Below, in pieces: positions 1-6,280 of a DNA stretch of 22,327 nt; the stretch's first letter is position 1; every line of letters begins with the position of its first letter. The position numbers were made by a program, and so were the translations under genes. The notes below the pieces were generated by a model. That model had not been told where the DNA came from. It ran no database searches and worked only from the letters and a program-made list of their open reading frames with translations. This stretch comes from JACTUA01 sp964551875. Its GTDB lineage: Archaea; Halobacteriota; Methanomicrobia; Methanomicrobiales; JACTUA01. The stretch is taken from the NCBI GenBank assembly GCA_964551875.1, contig CAZKEV010000034.1, positions 1-22,327 on the forward strand, given 5' to 3'.

Positions 1-759
1 CGTATTCCCTGCCGCCATCGGGCACCCCGAGATCATGATCCGCGGTCCTGTCCGGTTGTCCGGTGTGGCATGTTCGATCTCGTCGCAGAGCCGGCTGACC
101 CCCTCCCTGAACTGGTCGGGAGAGAGGAAGAATTGCTTCTGCATCACCTGAAGGACTTCGGACCCCCTGATCGGGGGCGGGTTGCGCCTTCTCAGCTCGA
201 AGAGCCGGTGGAGGAGCCGCTTTGTCTCATTTGCCGACCTGATCTCCCGCCTCAGTGCATCGTTGCTCACGACATTTCCGGTCAGGCCCTCCATGAACTT
301 CCCGAACTTCCGGAGCTCAGAAAGGAAATAATCCAGGGCCTCGGGGCTCCCGGGTTTCTGGGGGAGGTCCAGCACATAGGTGGGTATGTAATCAGGGAGG
401 ATCTCATACATCTTCTTCTTTCCGTCGCAGGTCGCCTCTGCAACCACCACGTCGACCAGAGGAACATGGGGGCACGCCAGGTCTCCCCCGCAGCATGCGT
501 CGATTACGGCCCCGAACGAGGACTTGATCAGCGGACATATGTTCCTCGGAAGCGATTGCTCTGCCACGGAGATCGTATCGGCTCTCCCGCCGCAGAGCAC
601 GATCCGGTCGGCACCCGCTGCAAAGATGATCTCATCCGGAACATAGAGGCAGAAGGTTCCGACGACCTTTATTCCCTTTTCTCTCTCTTTTTTCAACTGG
701 GCGATACGGAGCTCGTATGAGTCCTTAAAAAAGTTGAGACTCTGGAGAGAGGATGGCAT
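1..759 (-). CDS. yjiM: Double-cubane-cluster protein / 2-hydroxyacyl-CoA dehydratase D-like, copy A (partial)
   Basis: The reading frame is open from ATG at 759 to the window edge (253 codons, no stop), so the C-terminal third lies outside. It is the near twin of the complete gene at 10447-11595: I count about 23 differences in 253 residues. The Cys-containing motifs LPRNICPLIKSS (around residue 70-81), ATCDGKKKMYE (109-119) and SGCPMAAGN (244-252) match the E. coli YjiM / Carboxydothermus DCCP family. Members bind a [8Fe-9S] double-cubane cluster and are reduced by an ATP-driven activator; in vitro they reduce small molecules such as acetylene, but the natural substrate is unknown. A TATA-like AATCTATTTAG (plus-strand reading) lies about 32 bases upstream, so the message may be leaderless. 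Whether this copy has its own activator gene cannot be seen. Confidence 0.88.
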   Translation of the reverse strand, partial: MPSSLQSLNFFKDSYELRIAQLKKEREKGIKVVGTFCLYVPDEIIFAAGADRIVLCGGRADTISVAEQSLPRNICPLIKSSFGAVIDACCGGDLACPHVPLVDVVVAEATCDGKKKMYEILPDYIPTYVLDLPQKPGSPEALDYFLSELRKFGKFMEGLTGNVVSNDALRREIRSANETKRLLHRLFELRRRNPPPIRGSEVLQVMQKQFFLSPDQFREGVSRLCDEIEHATPDNRTGPRIMISGCPMAAGNT

Positions 760-785
760 GTAGTTCCGATATTCATTTTTTCATA

Positions 786-796
786 AATCTATTTAG
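786..796 (-). promoter_or_regulatory. TATA-like element of DCCP copy A
   Basis: On the minus strand this reads CTAAATAGATT, centred about 32 bases before the ATG at 759. A similar block is at 11623-11633 before copy B, so the promoter was duplicated with the gene. It overlaps the stop codon of the ABC-ATPase remnant. Confidence 0.45.
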
Positions 797-917
797 GAGT
801 TACACAATCGGGTTTGAGAAAAAGACACCCTACCTGATTAACCTGAGCAAGGATCTCTGCGGGCGGGCCGATGTCGATGATCTTCCCGCCCCGCATGACT
901 GCCAGAGATGTTTCGGT
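789..917 (-). pseudogene. C-terminal remnant of an ABC-transporter ATP-binding protein
   Basis: Read on the minus strand, this stretch gives 42 residues ending in TAG, containing VMRGGKIIDIGPPAEILAQV. That is the typical C-terminal strand-turn-helix of ABC import ATPases, where the segment after the H-loop reads like 'v(l)r(d)GkivaxGpPxevL'. No Walker A, signature or Walker B motif is present upstream: the frame meets a stop near 956 and the SHOCT gene's promoter region follows. It is therefore a decayed 3' end, not a working gene. It is absent from the matching intergenic region of copy B (11596-11802), so it marks an insertion or rearrangement specific to copy A. The family assignment rests on one short block. 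Confidence 0.5.
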
Positions 918-981
918 CCGGCCTGCGAACCGGAACCACGAAGGCTCTGTATATTATCCGGCATTCATTTGGTAACGTGGC

Positions 982-990
982 AATATTTAT
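982..990 (+). promoter_or_regulatory. TATA box for the SHOCT-domain gene
   Basis: AATATTTAT is centred 31 bases before the ATG at 1017, where an archaeal TATA box would place the transcript start within a few bases of the start codon. No Shine-Dalgarno sequence is visible before the ATG, in keeping with a leaderless mRNA. Confidence 0.5.
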
Positions 991-1016
991 CAACTTCAGG
1001 ATGCATCCTTCCGGGC

Positions 1017-1364
1017 ATGGCAGACATGATGGATTATATGTGGGGCGGTTACAATGGCTATGGATTCCCGTTCTTCGGATGGGGCATGATGCTGATCTGG
1101 CTTGCCGTCTTCCTTGCCATTGGATATTTGGTATACCAGGACGCGAATAAAAGGGGGATGAACGGGCTTCTCTGGGGAATACTTGTTATCATCCCGATGG
1201 TGGGAATCATTTTTCTGATCTTCTATATAGTCATACGTGAAAGCAGCTCGCAGAAACTCGTACCAGAAGGGAAGAATGCGATGGACATTCTTAAAGAGCG
1301 CTATGCGAAGGGAGAGATCACGAGCGAACAATTCAAAACAATGAGTGAAGACCTGAAAAAATAA
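1017..1364 (+). CDS. Two-TM membrane protein with C-terminal SHOCT domain
   Basis: A 115-residue protein. A Gly/Tyr/Trp/Met-rich N-terminus (MADMMDYMWGGYNGYG) leads into two hydrophobic helices at about residues 20-41 and 49-73. A charged linker follows, then a SHOCT motif at about 87-113 (ILKERYAKGEITSEQFKTM). SHOCT is a short C-terminal oligomerisation-type domain common in small archaeal and bacterial membrane proteins; the cellular role is unknown. The open frame extends further upstream, but I chose this ATG because the SHOCT-family N-terminus begins here and a TATA box sits 31 bases before it. The gene lies on the opposite strand between DCCP copy A and methyltransferase copy A, whereas copy B has no gene at this place. 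Confidence 0.8.
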   Translation: MADMMDYMWGGYNGYGFPFFGWGMMLIWLAVFLAIGYLVYQDANKRGMNGLLWGILVIIPMVGIIFLIFYIVIRESSSQKLVPEGKNAMDILKERYAKGEITSEQFKTMSEDLKK

Positions 1365-1380
1365 TGATATCATTTTTTTA
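1364..1380 (+). terminator. Terminator of the SHOCT gene
   Basis: The palindrome ATGATATCAT overlaps the stop codon's last base and runs into seven T's, as in archaeal T-rich terminators. It separates the gene from the convergent methyltransferase. Confidence 0.5.
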
Positions 1381-1468
1381 TCGATTCAGAGGTGTCGAGA
1401 GTTCTTGTCGCACGAGTTGGCGGAATGAAAAATAACTGTTTACCTGATTTCCGTTCTGGTTTGTATTT

Positions 1469-2041
1469 TCAGTCCTTCTGTGCTGCTATTACGCAGAAGC
1501 CAGCCTGGGAGTCAATTCTGGCCACGCGAAACCCGGTGCCCTTGATGAGCGCCTGAACTTCATCAGATGAATAGAAACGGGCATGGGAGAGGAACCTCCG
1601 TTTTCCTCCTTCTCGCAGATATTTCTGGGCAATCTGCCCCTCACGTTCGATAAATCCAAGGACGAGGGTTCCCTGCGGGATAAGGATCCGGTGAAGTTCT
1701 CTGAATGCCGGAACCGGGTCATCCAGAAAACAGATGACCGTCACCAGGAGCACAGATGAACAGGACTCGTCCCTGATCGGGATCGATTCAGCTCTTCCGC
1801 GGATTACCTCGATCCCCCGCCGGCGTGCCATCCGGCCAAGGGCACGCGATGGTTCGATCCCAAGCGTGATTCCCAGGGGGGCAGCAAACCGTCCGGACCC
1901 GACCCCCACTTCGATGGCACGGGAGTCTATTGCGGGAAGGACCCGCCTGATGCGGGCCAGTTCTGCGTGATATTCGCTGCGGTGCTCCTCGAACCAGTGG
2001 TCATATTCTTCTGCATATTGCTCGAACACGTCCTCTTGCAT
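1469..2041 (-). CDS. Class I SAM-dependent methyltransferase, copy A
   Basis: A 190-residue protein of the Methyltransf_11/UbiE-like type. Motif I (AIEVGVGSGRFA, about residues 42-53) binds the SAM methionine part. A GIEPS acidic turn follows, then the post-I segment IEVIRGRAESIPI. The motif IV region has VTVICFLDDP and motif V has HRILIPQGTLVLGFIERE. The substrate cannot be deduced. It is about 90% identical by eye to the protein at 11803-12375 (19 differences in 190). I place the start at 2041 because homology with copy B begins there. An alternative ATG at 2062 overlaps the upstream gene's TGA as ATGA, which would mean translational coupling. The gene is the last of a run with the small unknown protein and the desulfurase. 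Confidence 0.85.
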   Translation of the reverse strand: MQEDVFEQYAEEYDHWFEEHRSEYHAELARIRRVLPAIDSRAIEVGVGSGRFAAPLGITLGIEPSRALGRMARRRGIEVIRGRAESIPIRDESCSSVLLVTVICFLDDPVPAFRELHRILIPQGTLVLGFIEREGQIAQKYLREGGKRRFLSHARFYSSDEVQALIKGTGFRVARIDSQAGFCVIAAQKD

Positions 2042-2058
2042 GGTGCTTTTCCCAAAAA

Positions 2059-2376
2059 TCATGGCCCATGGAGGTGCTTGCTCACCCGTTCCCCAATAGC
2101 ATGCTCTCTCTGTTTCAGCAGGGAGAGGTCCATCGTTCCCCCCCGGTACGATGAGAAAAGGAAGTAGACAAAGTCTACCGTCAGGTCCATCACCTCCTTT
2201 TTGAACCGGACCTCAACAGTGGTGTCCCCAATAAAACCCTTGATGGAGAACCAGTCGGTCTTTTCGAATTTATAGAACCCGTCGCCGACATTTGGGAGTG
2301 CTTCAACCTGCCCGAAGTTCCCGAGATAGGAGAAAAATTCCTTAGTTACCAGGGCGTCGAGAAGGAACTCCTTCAT
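2059..2376 (-). CDS. Small conserved-looking protein, unknown function
   Basis: A 105-residue soluble protein that I do not recognise. It begins MKEFLLDALVTKEFF and alternates aromatic and charged residues (GDGFYKFEKTDWFSIKGFIG, then VEVRFKKEVMDLTVDFVYFLF). This suggests a small alpha+beta fold with several beta strands, and there are no Cys or obvious metal ligands. The frame is open much further upstream, but that part is the shadow of the aminotransferase on the same strand. The ATG at 2376 lies 22 bases after that gene's TAA, and its own TGA overlaps a possible methyltransferase start (ATGA at 2062). Position between a cysteine desulfurase and a methyltransferase suggests a shared transcript. 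Function is open. Confidence 0.65.
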   Translation of the reverse strand: MKEFLLDALVTKEFFSYLGNFGQVEALPNVGDGFYKFEKTDWFSIKGFIGDTTVEVRFKKEVMDLTVDFVYFLFSSYRGGTMDLSLLKQREHAIGERVSKHLHGP

Positions 2377-2398
2377 GAAGGAACCGTCTGCGCAGATC

Positions 2399-3568
2399 TT
2401 ATGGCGAACCGATCGAAGAATCCGCATTCCCGGCAATCTCCCGAACCGCTTTCGCCGCGATCCGGCACTCTTCATCCGTGGTGAACCAGGAGAGACTGAG
2501 ACGCACGCAGCCCTTCCCCGCATCAATAGCCTTGTGCACGAGGGGAGCACAGTGGAGCCCGGTCCGGGCAATAATACCATAAGCACGGGCCAGCATGAAT
2601 CCCACATCGTCGTTCTCCATGCCGTTGATGTTGAATGAAACGATGGGCAGTGAGGGATGGTCGTTGTAGATGGTGATGTTCGGCTCTTTCTTCAACTCCC
2701 TAACGAGAAATGATGTCTGGCGCTCCGCTTTTTCAGTGATAATGTCCAAACCTGTTGACATGATAAAAGACACTCCGGCCGCGAGAGAAGCAAGGCCGGG
2801 GTAATTGTGGGTTCCGACCTCGAACCGCTCCGGCATCTCCCGGGGGTGGAGGAGTGAGAAGGAGTCCGTCCCGGTACCCCCGAACCGGACTGGGGCGATT
2901 AGTTCCGGATCCCGCACGTAAAACCCGCCAGTACCAGGGATTCCGAAGAGTCCTTTATGGCCGGTGAAGACGAACGCATCCACCGGAAGTTCCTGGAGAT
3001 TGATAGGGATATGGCCGGCTGTCTGTGCCCCGTCGACGATAAGATATATCCCGCGATCATGCAGGATCTCCCCGATGCGGTGGATATCTTGCACTGACCC
3101 GAGCACGTTGCTTCCATGAGTCATGACCATGAGCTTGGTATCGGGCTGGATGGCCGCTTCGACAACATCGGGATGGACGAAGCATCCTTCAAAGGGAAGG
3201 ATGGTCAACCGGATACGATGCTGCCGCTCATATTCGTGGAGCGGTCTCAGCACGGAGTTGTGTTCAAGTGCGGTCGTGAGGACATGGCAACCGTTCTCCT
3301 TTCCGGTAAGAAATCCCTGGATGAGAATGTTCAGGGAATCGGTCGCGTTCTGGGTGAACACTACGTGTTCCTTTGGCTCTGCAACGAGCAGCTTGGAGAG
3401 TGCCGCCCGGGCGAGTGCGATATAATCCGCACCCTGGCTCCCTGTGGTCCTTCCCGACCCAAAGACCGGCAGGGTGAGGGATTCCGTGACAGCTGCCAGC
3501 ACCTCTGGGGGTTTCGGCCAGCAAGTTGCAGCATTGTTCAAGTAGATAATTGGTGGGTTGTGAACCAT
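2399..3568 (-). CDS. Cysteine desulfurase-like class V aminotransferase
   Basis: A 389-residue PLP enzyme of the NifS/SufS fold. It opens with IYLNNAATCWPKP. His103 stacks on PLP (ALEHNS), VDGAQTAGH carries the Asp/Gln contacts, and Lys205 in TGHKGLFG is the Schiff-base lysine. Cys340 in ARTGLHCAP sits in the loop where desulfurases carry the persulfide cysteine. Overall spacing resembles the 'cysteine desulfurase family' subgroup (TIGR01977-like) rather than housekeeping IscS. The expected reaction is cysteine to alanine with sulfur (or, for selenocysteine, selenium) transferred to a partner. It heads a minus-strand run with the 105-residue protein and methyltransferase A, and DCCP copy A lies further along the same strand beyond the SHOCT gene. 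Supplying sulfur to the double-cubane cluster is my inference. Confidence 0.88.
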   Translation of the reverse strand: MVHNPPIIYLNNAATCWPKPPEVLAAVTESLTLPVFGSGRTTGSQGADYIALARAALSKLLVAEPKEHVVFTQNATDSLNILIQGFLTGKENGCHVLTTALEHNSVLRPLHEYERQHRIRLTILPFEGCFVHPDVVEAAIQPDTKLMVMTHGSNVLGSVQDIHRIGEILHDRGIYLIVDGAQTAGHIPINLQELPVDAFVFTGHKGLFGIPGTGGFYVRDPELIAPVRFGGTGTDSFSLLHPREMPERFEVGTHNYPGLASLAAGVSFIMSTGLDIITEKAERQTSFLVRELKKEPNITIYNDHPSLPIVSFNINGMENDDVGFMLARAYGIIARTGLHCAPLVHKAIDAGKGCVRLSLSWFTTDEECRIAAKAVREIAGNADSSIGSP

Positions 3569-3668
3569 GTGACTCGTTTTCTGATGATCTGGTGACCATG
3601 CCTGAAAAAAGAATCGGATCGGATATTCGGGATAACCCTTATCGCAATGGTAAGTGTACAGATATCCG

Positions 3669-3980
3669 ATGGCAGCGATAACTGCTGAAACGTTGAGGGA
3701 AGCAGCTGAGCTGCTTGGAATTCGGGAACAGGCCAGTTTAAACGAGATTCGTCTCCATTACTATGAGCGGATTAAGGAATGGCACCCGGATATGTCCCAG
3801 AAAGAGCCTGCACTGTCCCATGAGATGACTATACGCCTGAAGGATGCTTATGATCTTCTGATCGATTACTGCATGAATCATATCTTCTCTTTCCGGGTCG
3901 AAGATCTAGTAAAGAACCTGGATCAGAACCCTGTTGATTACTGGATGGAACGGTTCGGTGATGACCCGATATGGGGCTAA
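3669..3980 (+). CDS. Short J-domain (DnaJ-like) protein
   Basis: A 103-residue protein. Residues about 12-58 look like a J domain: a helix I-like EAAELLGIRE, helix II IRLHYYERIKEW, the diagnostic HPD tripeptide at 39-41, then helix III MTIRLKDAYDLLIDY. J domains stimulate Hsp70 ATPase. There is no Gly/Phe region, zinc finger or client-binding domain, so this is a minimal J protein, perhaps a dedicated co-chaperone. The C-terminal 35 residues (DYWMERFGDDPIWG at the end) are not familiar to me. The ATG at 3669 is preferred; an in-frame GTG at 3654 would add five residues. It is divergent from the desulfurase gene and followed by 138 bases before the ABC pair. Confidence 0.75.
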   Translation: MAAITAETLREAAELLGIREQASLNEIRLHYYERIKEWHPDMSQKEPALSHEMTIRLKDAYDLLIDYCMNHIFSFRVEDLVKNLDQNPVDYWMERFGDDPIWG

Positions 3981-4104
3981 CAATCCTCCACCCTTCTCAT
4001 CCATTCGTGTTTTACAATCGAGGAGAAAGGGGGGCTCCCCCAAGAAGGGCAGGAAATTCCGCCCAACCCGGAACCTTATGCGGGGGTGTTCATCGTTCTT
4101 CTAT

Positions 4105-4112
4105 GAGGAGGA
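4105..4112 (+). promoter_or_regulatory. Ribosome binding site of the ABC ATPase gene
   Basis: GAGGAGGA lies six bases before the ATG at 4119, a near-perfect match to the 16S 3' end. It fixes the start and contrasts with the apparently leaderless genes elsewhere in the window. Confidence 0.7.
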
Positions 4113-4118
4113 ATCCTG

Positions 4119-5048
4119 ATGAGTGATATTATTGCAGTCCGTGACCTGACCAAAGTATTCGGGACCACCACTGCCGTTGATCATATCTCGTTCTCGGTGC
4201 AGAAGGGGGAGATCTTTGGCTTTCTCGGACCGAACGGTGCAGGGAAGACCACCACCACGCGGATGCTGACCGGCATTATACCGGCTGATGCCGGGGGTGC
4301 CACCGTCCTCGGATACAACATCCGGACGGACCCTGTACCCGCAAAACAGGGTTTTGGCGTCGTGCCCGAGACCTCGAATGCCTACACCGACCTCACCGCC
4401 TGGCAGAACCTGATGCTGATGGGCGAGCTGTACGGGCTCGACCGTTCCCGGGCAACGCGGCGTTCAGCCGATCTCCTTGAGACACTGGGGCTGTTGGAGA
4501 GGAAAGACCAGAAGGTGCAGGGGTACTCAAAGGGCATGAAGCAGCGGCTCATCCTGGCGATGGCACTCCTCCATGAGCCGGAATTGCTTTTTCTCGATGA
4601 GCCCACGAGCGGGCTCGATGTGCAGAGCACCCAGATGATTCTCTCGATGCTGCGCGAGCTGAACAGGCAGGGAACCACCATCTTTCTTACCACGCACAAC
4701 ATGGAGGAGGCCAACCGGCTCTGCCACCGCGTCGGTATTATCCGGGCCGGGAAGATGGTCGCAATCGATGCGCCGGAAAAACTCAAGACGGCAATCGACC
4801 GGGTGCACCGTATCGAAGTGAGTTTTGACCGTGAAGTATCCGGTGATGCCCTTGCCGGACTTGGCGGCGTGACCGGGGTGAACCGAACCGGTGACAAATG
4901 GCAGATCACCACAGACAAGAGGGATGCCGCCATCCGATCCATGGTGACCTTCAGCCAGCAGAATGGAGTAGAGATTGTAACGCTGAACACACTTGCCCCC
5001 TCGCTCGATGAAGCGTTCCTCAGGCTGACGCAGGAGGCGAAACCATGA
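4119..5048 (+). CDS. ABC-2 type transporter ATP-binding protein
   Basis: A 309-residue nucleotide-binding subunit of a DrrA/CcmA-type exporter. It has Walker A GPNGAGKTTT (around 38-47), a Q-loop-like region near VVPETSNAY, signature YSKGMKQR, Walker B LLFLDEPTSGLD and the H-loop TTHNMEEA. The C-terminal 90 residues (from about 215) form the extra domain found in drug and polysaccharide exporter ATPases. It hydrolyses ATP at the inner face of the membrane to drive the permease encoded next. The two genes overlap by four bases (ATGA), so they are translationally coupled. The cargo is not predictable from sequence. Confidence 0.93.
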   Translation: MSDIIAVRDLTKVFGTTTAVDHISFSVQKGEIFGFLGPNGAGKTTTTRMLTGIIPADAGGATVLGYNIRTDPVPAKQGFGVVPETSNAYTDLTAWQNLMLMGELYGLDRSRATRRSADLLETLGLLERKDQKVQGYSKGMKQRLILAMALLHEPELLFLDEPTSGLDVQSTQMILSMLRELNRQGTTIFLTTHNMEEANRLCHRVGIIRAGKMVAIDAPEKLKTAIDRVHRIEVSFDREVSGDALAGLGGVTGVNRTGDKWQITTDKRDAAIRSMVTFSQQNGVEIVTLNTLAPSLDEAFLRLTQEAKP

Positions 5049-5800
5049 ACCCGGCTGGTTCTTTCGAACAGCTGCGGCGGTCTTGGGCGATTGCAAAGAA
5101 AGACATCCGCATCTATTACTTCAAAGGCCCTGTCCTCATCTTCGGAGTCTTCATGCCGGTCTTCCTGTTCCTTGCCTTCTTCATGGGGAGCAGGCAGCTC
5201 CCCCTTGCGTTTCTCATCTCCGGACTGATCGGGATGACGCTCTTTTTCACGGCCACCGCAGTGTCTCCCGCTATTTTTCCGTGGGAAGGGCAGGCAAAGA
5301 CTCTTGAACGGCTTGCTTCGTGCCCGATAACGATAGAGGCAATTGTCTTTGGTGATATGATTGCCTCGATCCTCTTCGGAATCGGGATCACCCTGGTGAC
5401 TATAATCATCGGGCTGGCGCTCGGGCTTTCTCTCCTCCACGGGATTACGCTGCTTGCCGCAATCTTCCTTGCCGCGTGCTGCTTCTCTGCGATCGGGATG
5501 CTGCTTGCAGTGCCGCCAACGAACGTGCCGTCGAACATCATGATGCTCTCCTCGCTGATTAAGTTCCCGCTCGTCTTTATCTCCGGCATCTTCATCCCGC
5601 TCGAGCAGATGCCGTCATGGGGACTAGTGCTCTCCGTCTGTTCTCCGCTCACCTACTTCACCGATCTTGTGCGATACTCGTTTACCGATGCGCACTATTA
5701 TCCCGTGCTGATCGATGTCGCCGCTCTTGGAGTTTTCACTCTTGTTTTCACCGCCGGCACGATGTACCTGCACAAGAGGACCATGCCACGGAGGATATAA
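5045..5800 (+). CDS. ABC-2 type transporter permease
   Basis: A 251-residue membrane protein with about six hydrophobic segments. They run from VLIFGVFMPVFLFLAFFMG near residue 30, through paired helices near 55-75, 100-130, 135-160 and 175-200, to a final helix around 220-245. The ABC-2 family signature is visible as SSLIKFPLVFISGIFIPLEQ (the 'P-L-F-x-S-G-x-F-x-P' type turn) followed by SPLTYFTDLVRY. It forms the export channel with the ATPase immediately upstream, whose stop codon it overlaps. Length is normal for the family. Confidence 0.9.
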   Translation: MNPAGSFEQLRRSWAIAKKDIRIYYFKGPVLIFGVFMPVFLFLAFFMGSRQLPLAFLISGLIGMTLFFTATAVSPAIFPWEGQAKTLERLASCPITIEAIVFGDMIASILFGIGITLVTIIIGLALGLSLLHGITLLAAIFLAACCFSAIGMLLAVPPTNVPSNIMMLSSLIKFPLVFISGIFIPLEQMPSWGLVLSVCSPLTYFTDLVRYSFTDAHYYPVLIDVAALGVFTLVFTAGTMYLHKRTMPRRI

Positions 5801-5981
5801 ACTGCCATGAGGCCATGGGCAGCTAGGTGCTTCGAACATAACAACCGTTTGGTGGATTGTTCGCCACCCACTTACCCGGCCTCTCGTCGCTCCCAGGGGG
5901 GCTCTGCTGCCACCTTTCGCTCATCGCTCGGGAAGGGACGGCATAAAGTTTGGTCAAGGCGAGGATTGCTCTCTTCCTTGT

Positions 5982-6019
5982 CATTGCGCCTCTGGCGCGA
6001 TGAACGGGTTTTCATCGCG
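5982..6019 (+). other. Two mutually exclusive hairpins
   Basis: Hairpin 1 pairs CATTGCGCC (5982-5990) with GGCGCGATG (5994-6002) across a TCT loop, nine pairs with one G-T. Hairpin 2 pairs CGCGATGAA (5996-6004) with TTCATCGCG (6011-6019) across CGGGTT, nine perfect pairs. Bases 5996-6002 are used by both, so only one can form at a time, as in attenuators or riboswitch expression platforms. No downstream gene on either strand is an obvious target. Confidence 0.6.
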
Positions 6020-6084
6020 AGAAGACCGGCCAATCATGCGGGCCTCTCACGTCGGCGACTGGGGTTCAAATCTTCATAGCTGCA
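6020..6084 (+). pseudogene. Decayed tRNA-Glu (CTC) lacking its 5' acceptor strand
   Basis: From the D-loop (CCGGCCAATCAT) to the 3' end this follows archaeal tRNA-Glu. The anticodon loop CTCTCAC carries CTC at 6046-6048, the T loop is TTCAAAT, and the 3' acceptor strand TAGCTGC plus A ends at 6084. The anticodon stem has a G-G clash, the T stem relies on two G-T pairs, and no matching GCAGCTA stands at the expected 5' position, so it should not make a working tRNA. A run of five T's follows at about 6098. It resembles the remnant at 9453-9528. Confidence 0.6.
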
Positions 6085-6117
6085 TCCGGTATTGCCTGTT
6101 TTTATCCAGGTGATGGG

Positions 6118-6153
6118 ATTCGGAAGTGACCCTATCCGCGTGACATTCCGAAT
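6118..6153. repeat. Inverted repeat ATTCGGAA / TTCCGAAT
   Basis: Perfect 8-base arms (6118-6125 and 6146-6153) enclose 20 bases that themselves contain GTGAC twice (6126-6130 and 6140-6144). It could be a hairpin downstream of larC or a protein-binding site. Confidence 0.45.
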
Positions 6154-6280
6154 TCCTCTCATTAGAGACACCGTTCGGCTTCTCCTTGATGGATCACCGC
6201 ATTTTATCTTCACACCCGATGCGTGGCTCAGGACGGGCGATCCATGAGGCCGCGAATCCGAAGCCAACCCGATCTTCCAG

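Larger units (their letters stand above)
5801..6280. other. 480-base region without a credible gene
   Basis: No frame here has convincing protein-like content; the longest open frame (5807-6079) runs through the hairpins and the tRNA remnant. What can be seen is a GGTGG/CCACC hairpin at about 5851-5867, two overlapping strong hairpins at 5982-6019, the decayed tRNA-Glu at 6020-6084 and an inverted repeat at 6118-6153. The stretch could hold an unrecognised structured RNA on either strand. Confidence 0.55.

Noticed and set aside
4030..4048. GGGGG-CT-CCCCC hairpin before the ABC ATPase gene as a riboswitch or attenuator
   Set aside because: It is a five-pair stem with a two-base loop and no accompanying aptamer-like structure.
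5807..6079. 90-codon plus-strand open frame
   Set aside because: It reads through the two strong hairpins and the tRNA-Glu remnant and has a low-complexity Arg/Ser composition, so it is more likely non-coding.
5819..6084. GCAGCTA at 5819-5825 as the 5' acceptor of a split or intron-bearing tRNA-Glu
   Set aside because: It matches TAGCTGC at 6077-6083, but no D arm follows it and the 200-base gap is not at a known tRNA intron position; a chance seven-base match is plausible.
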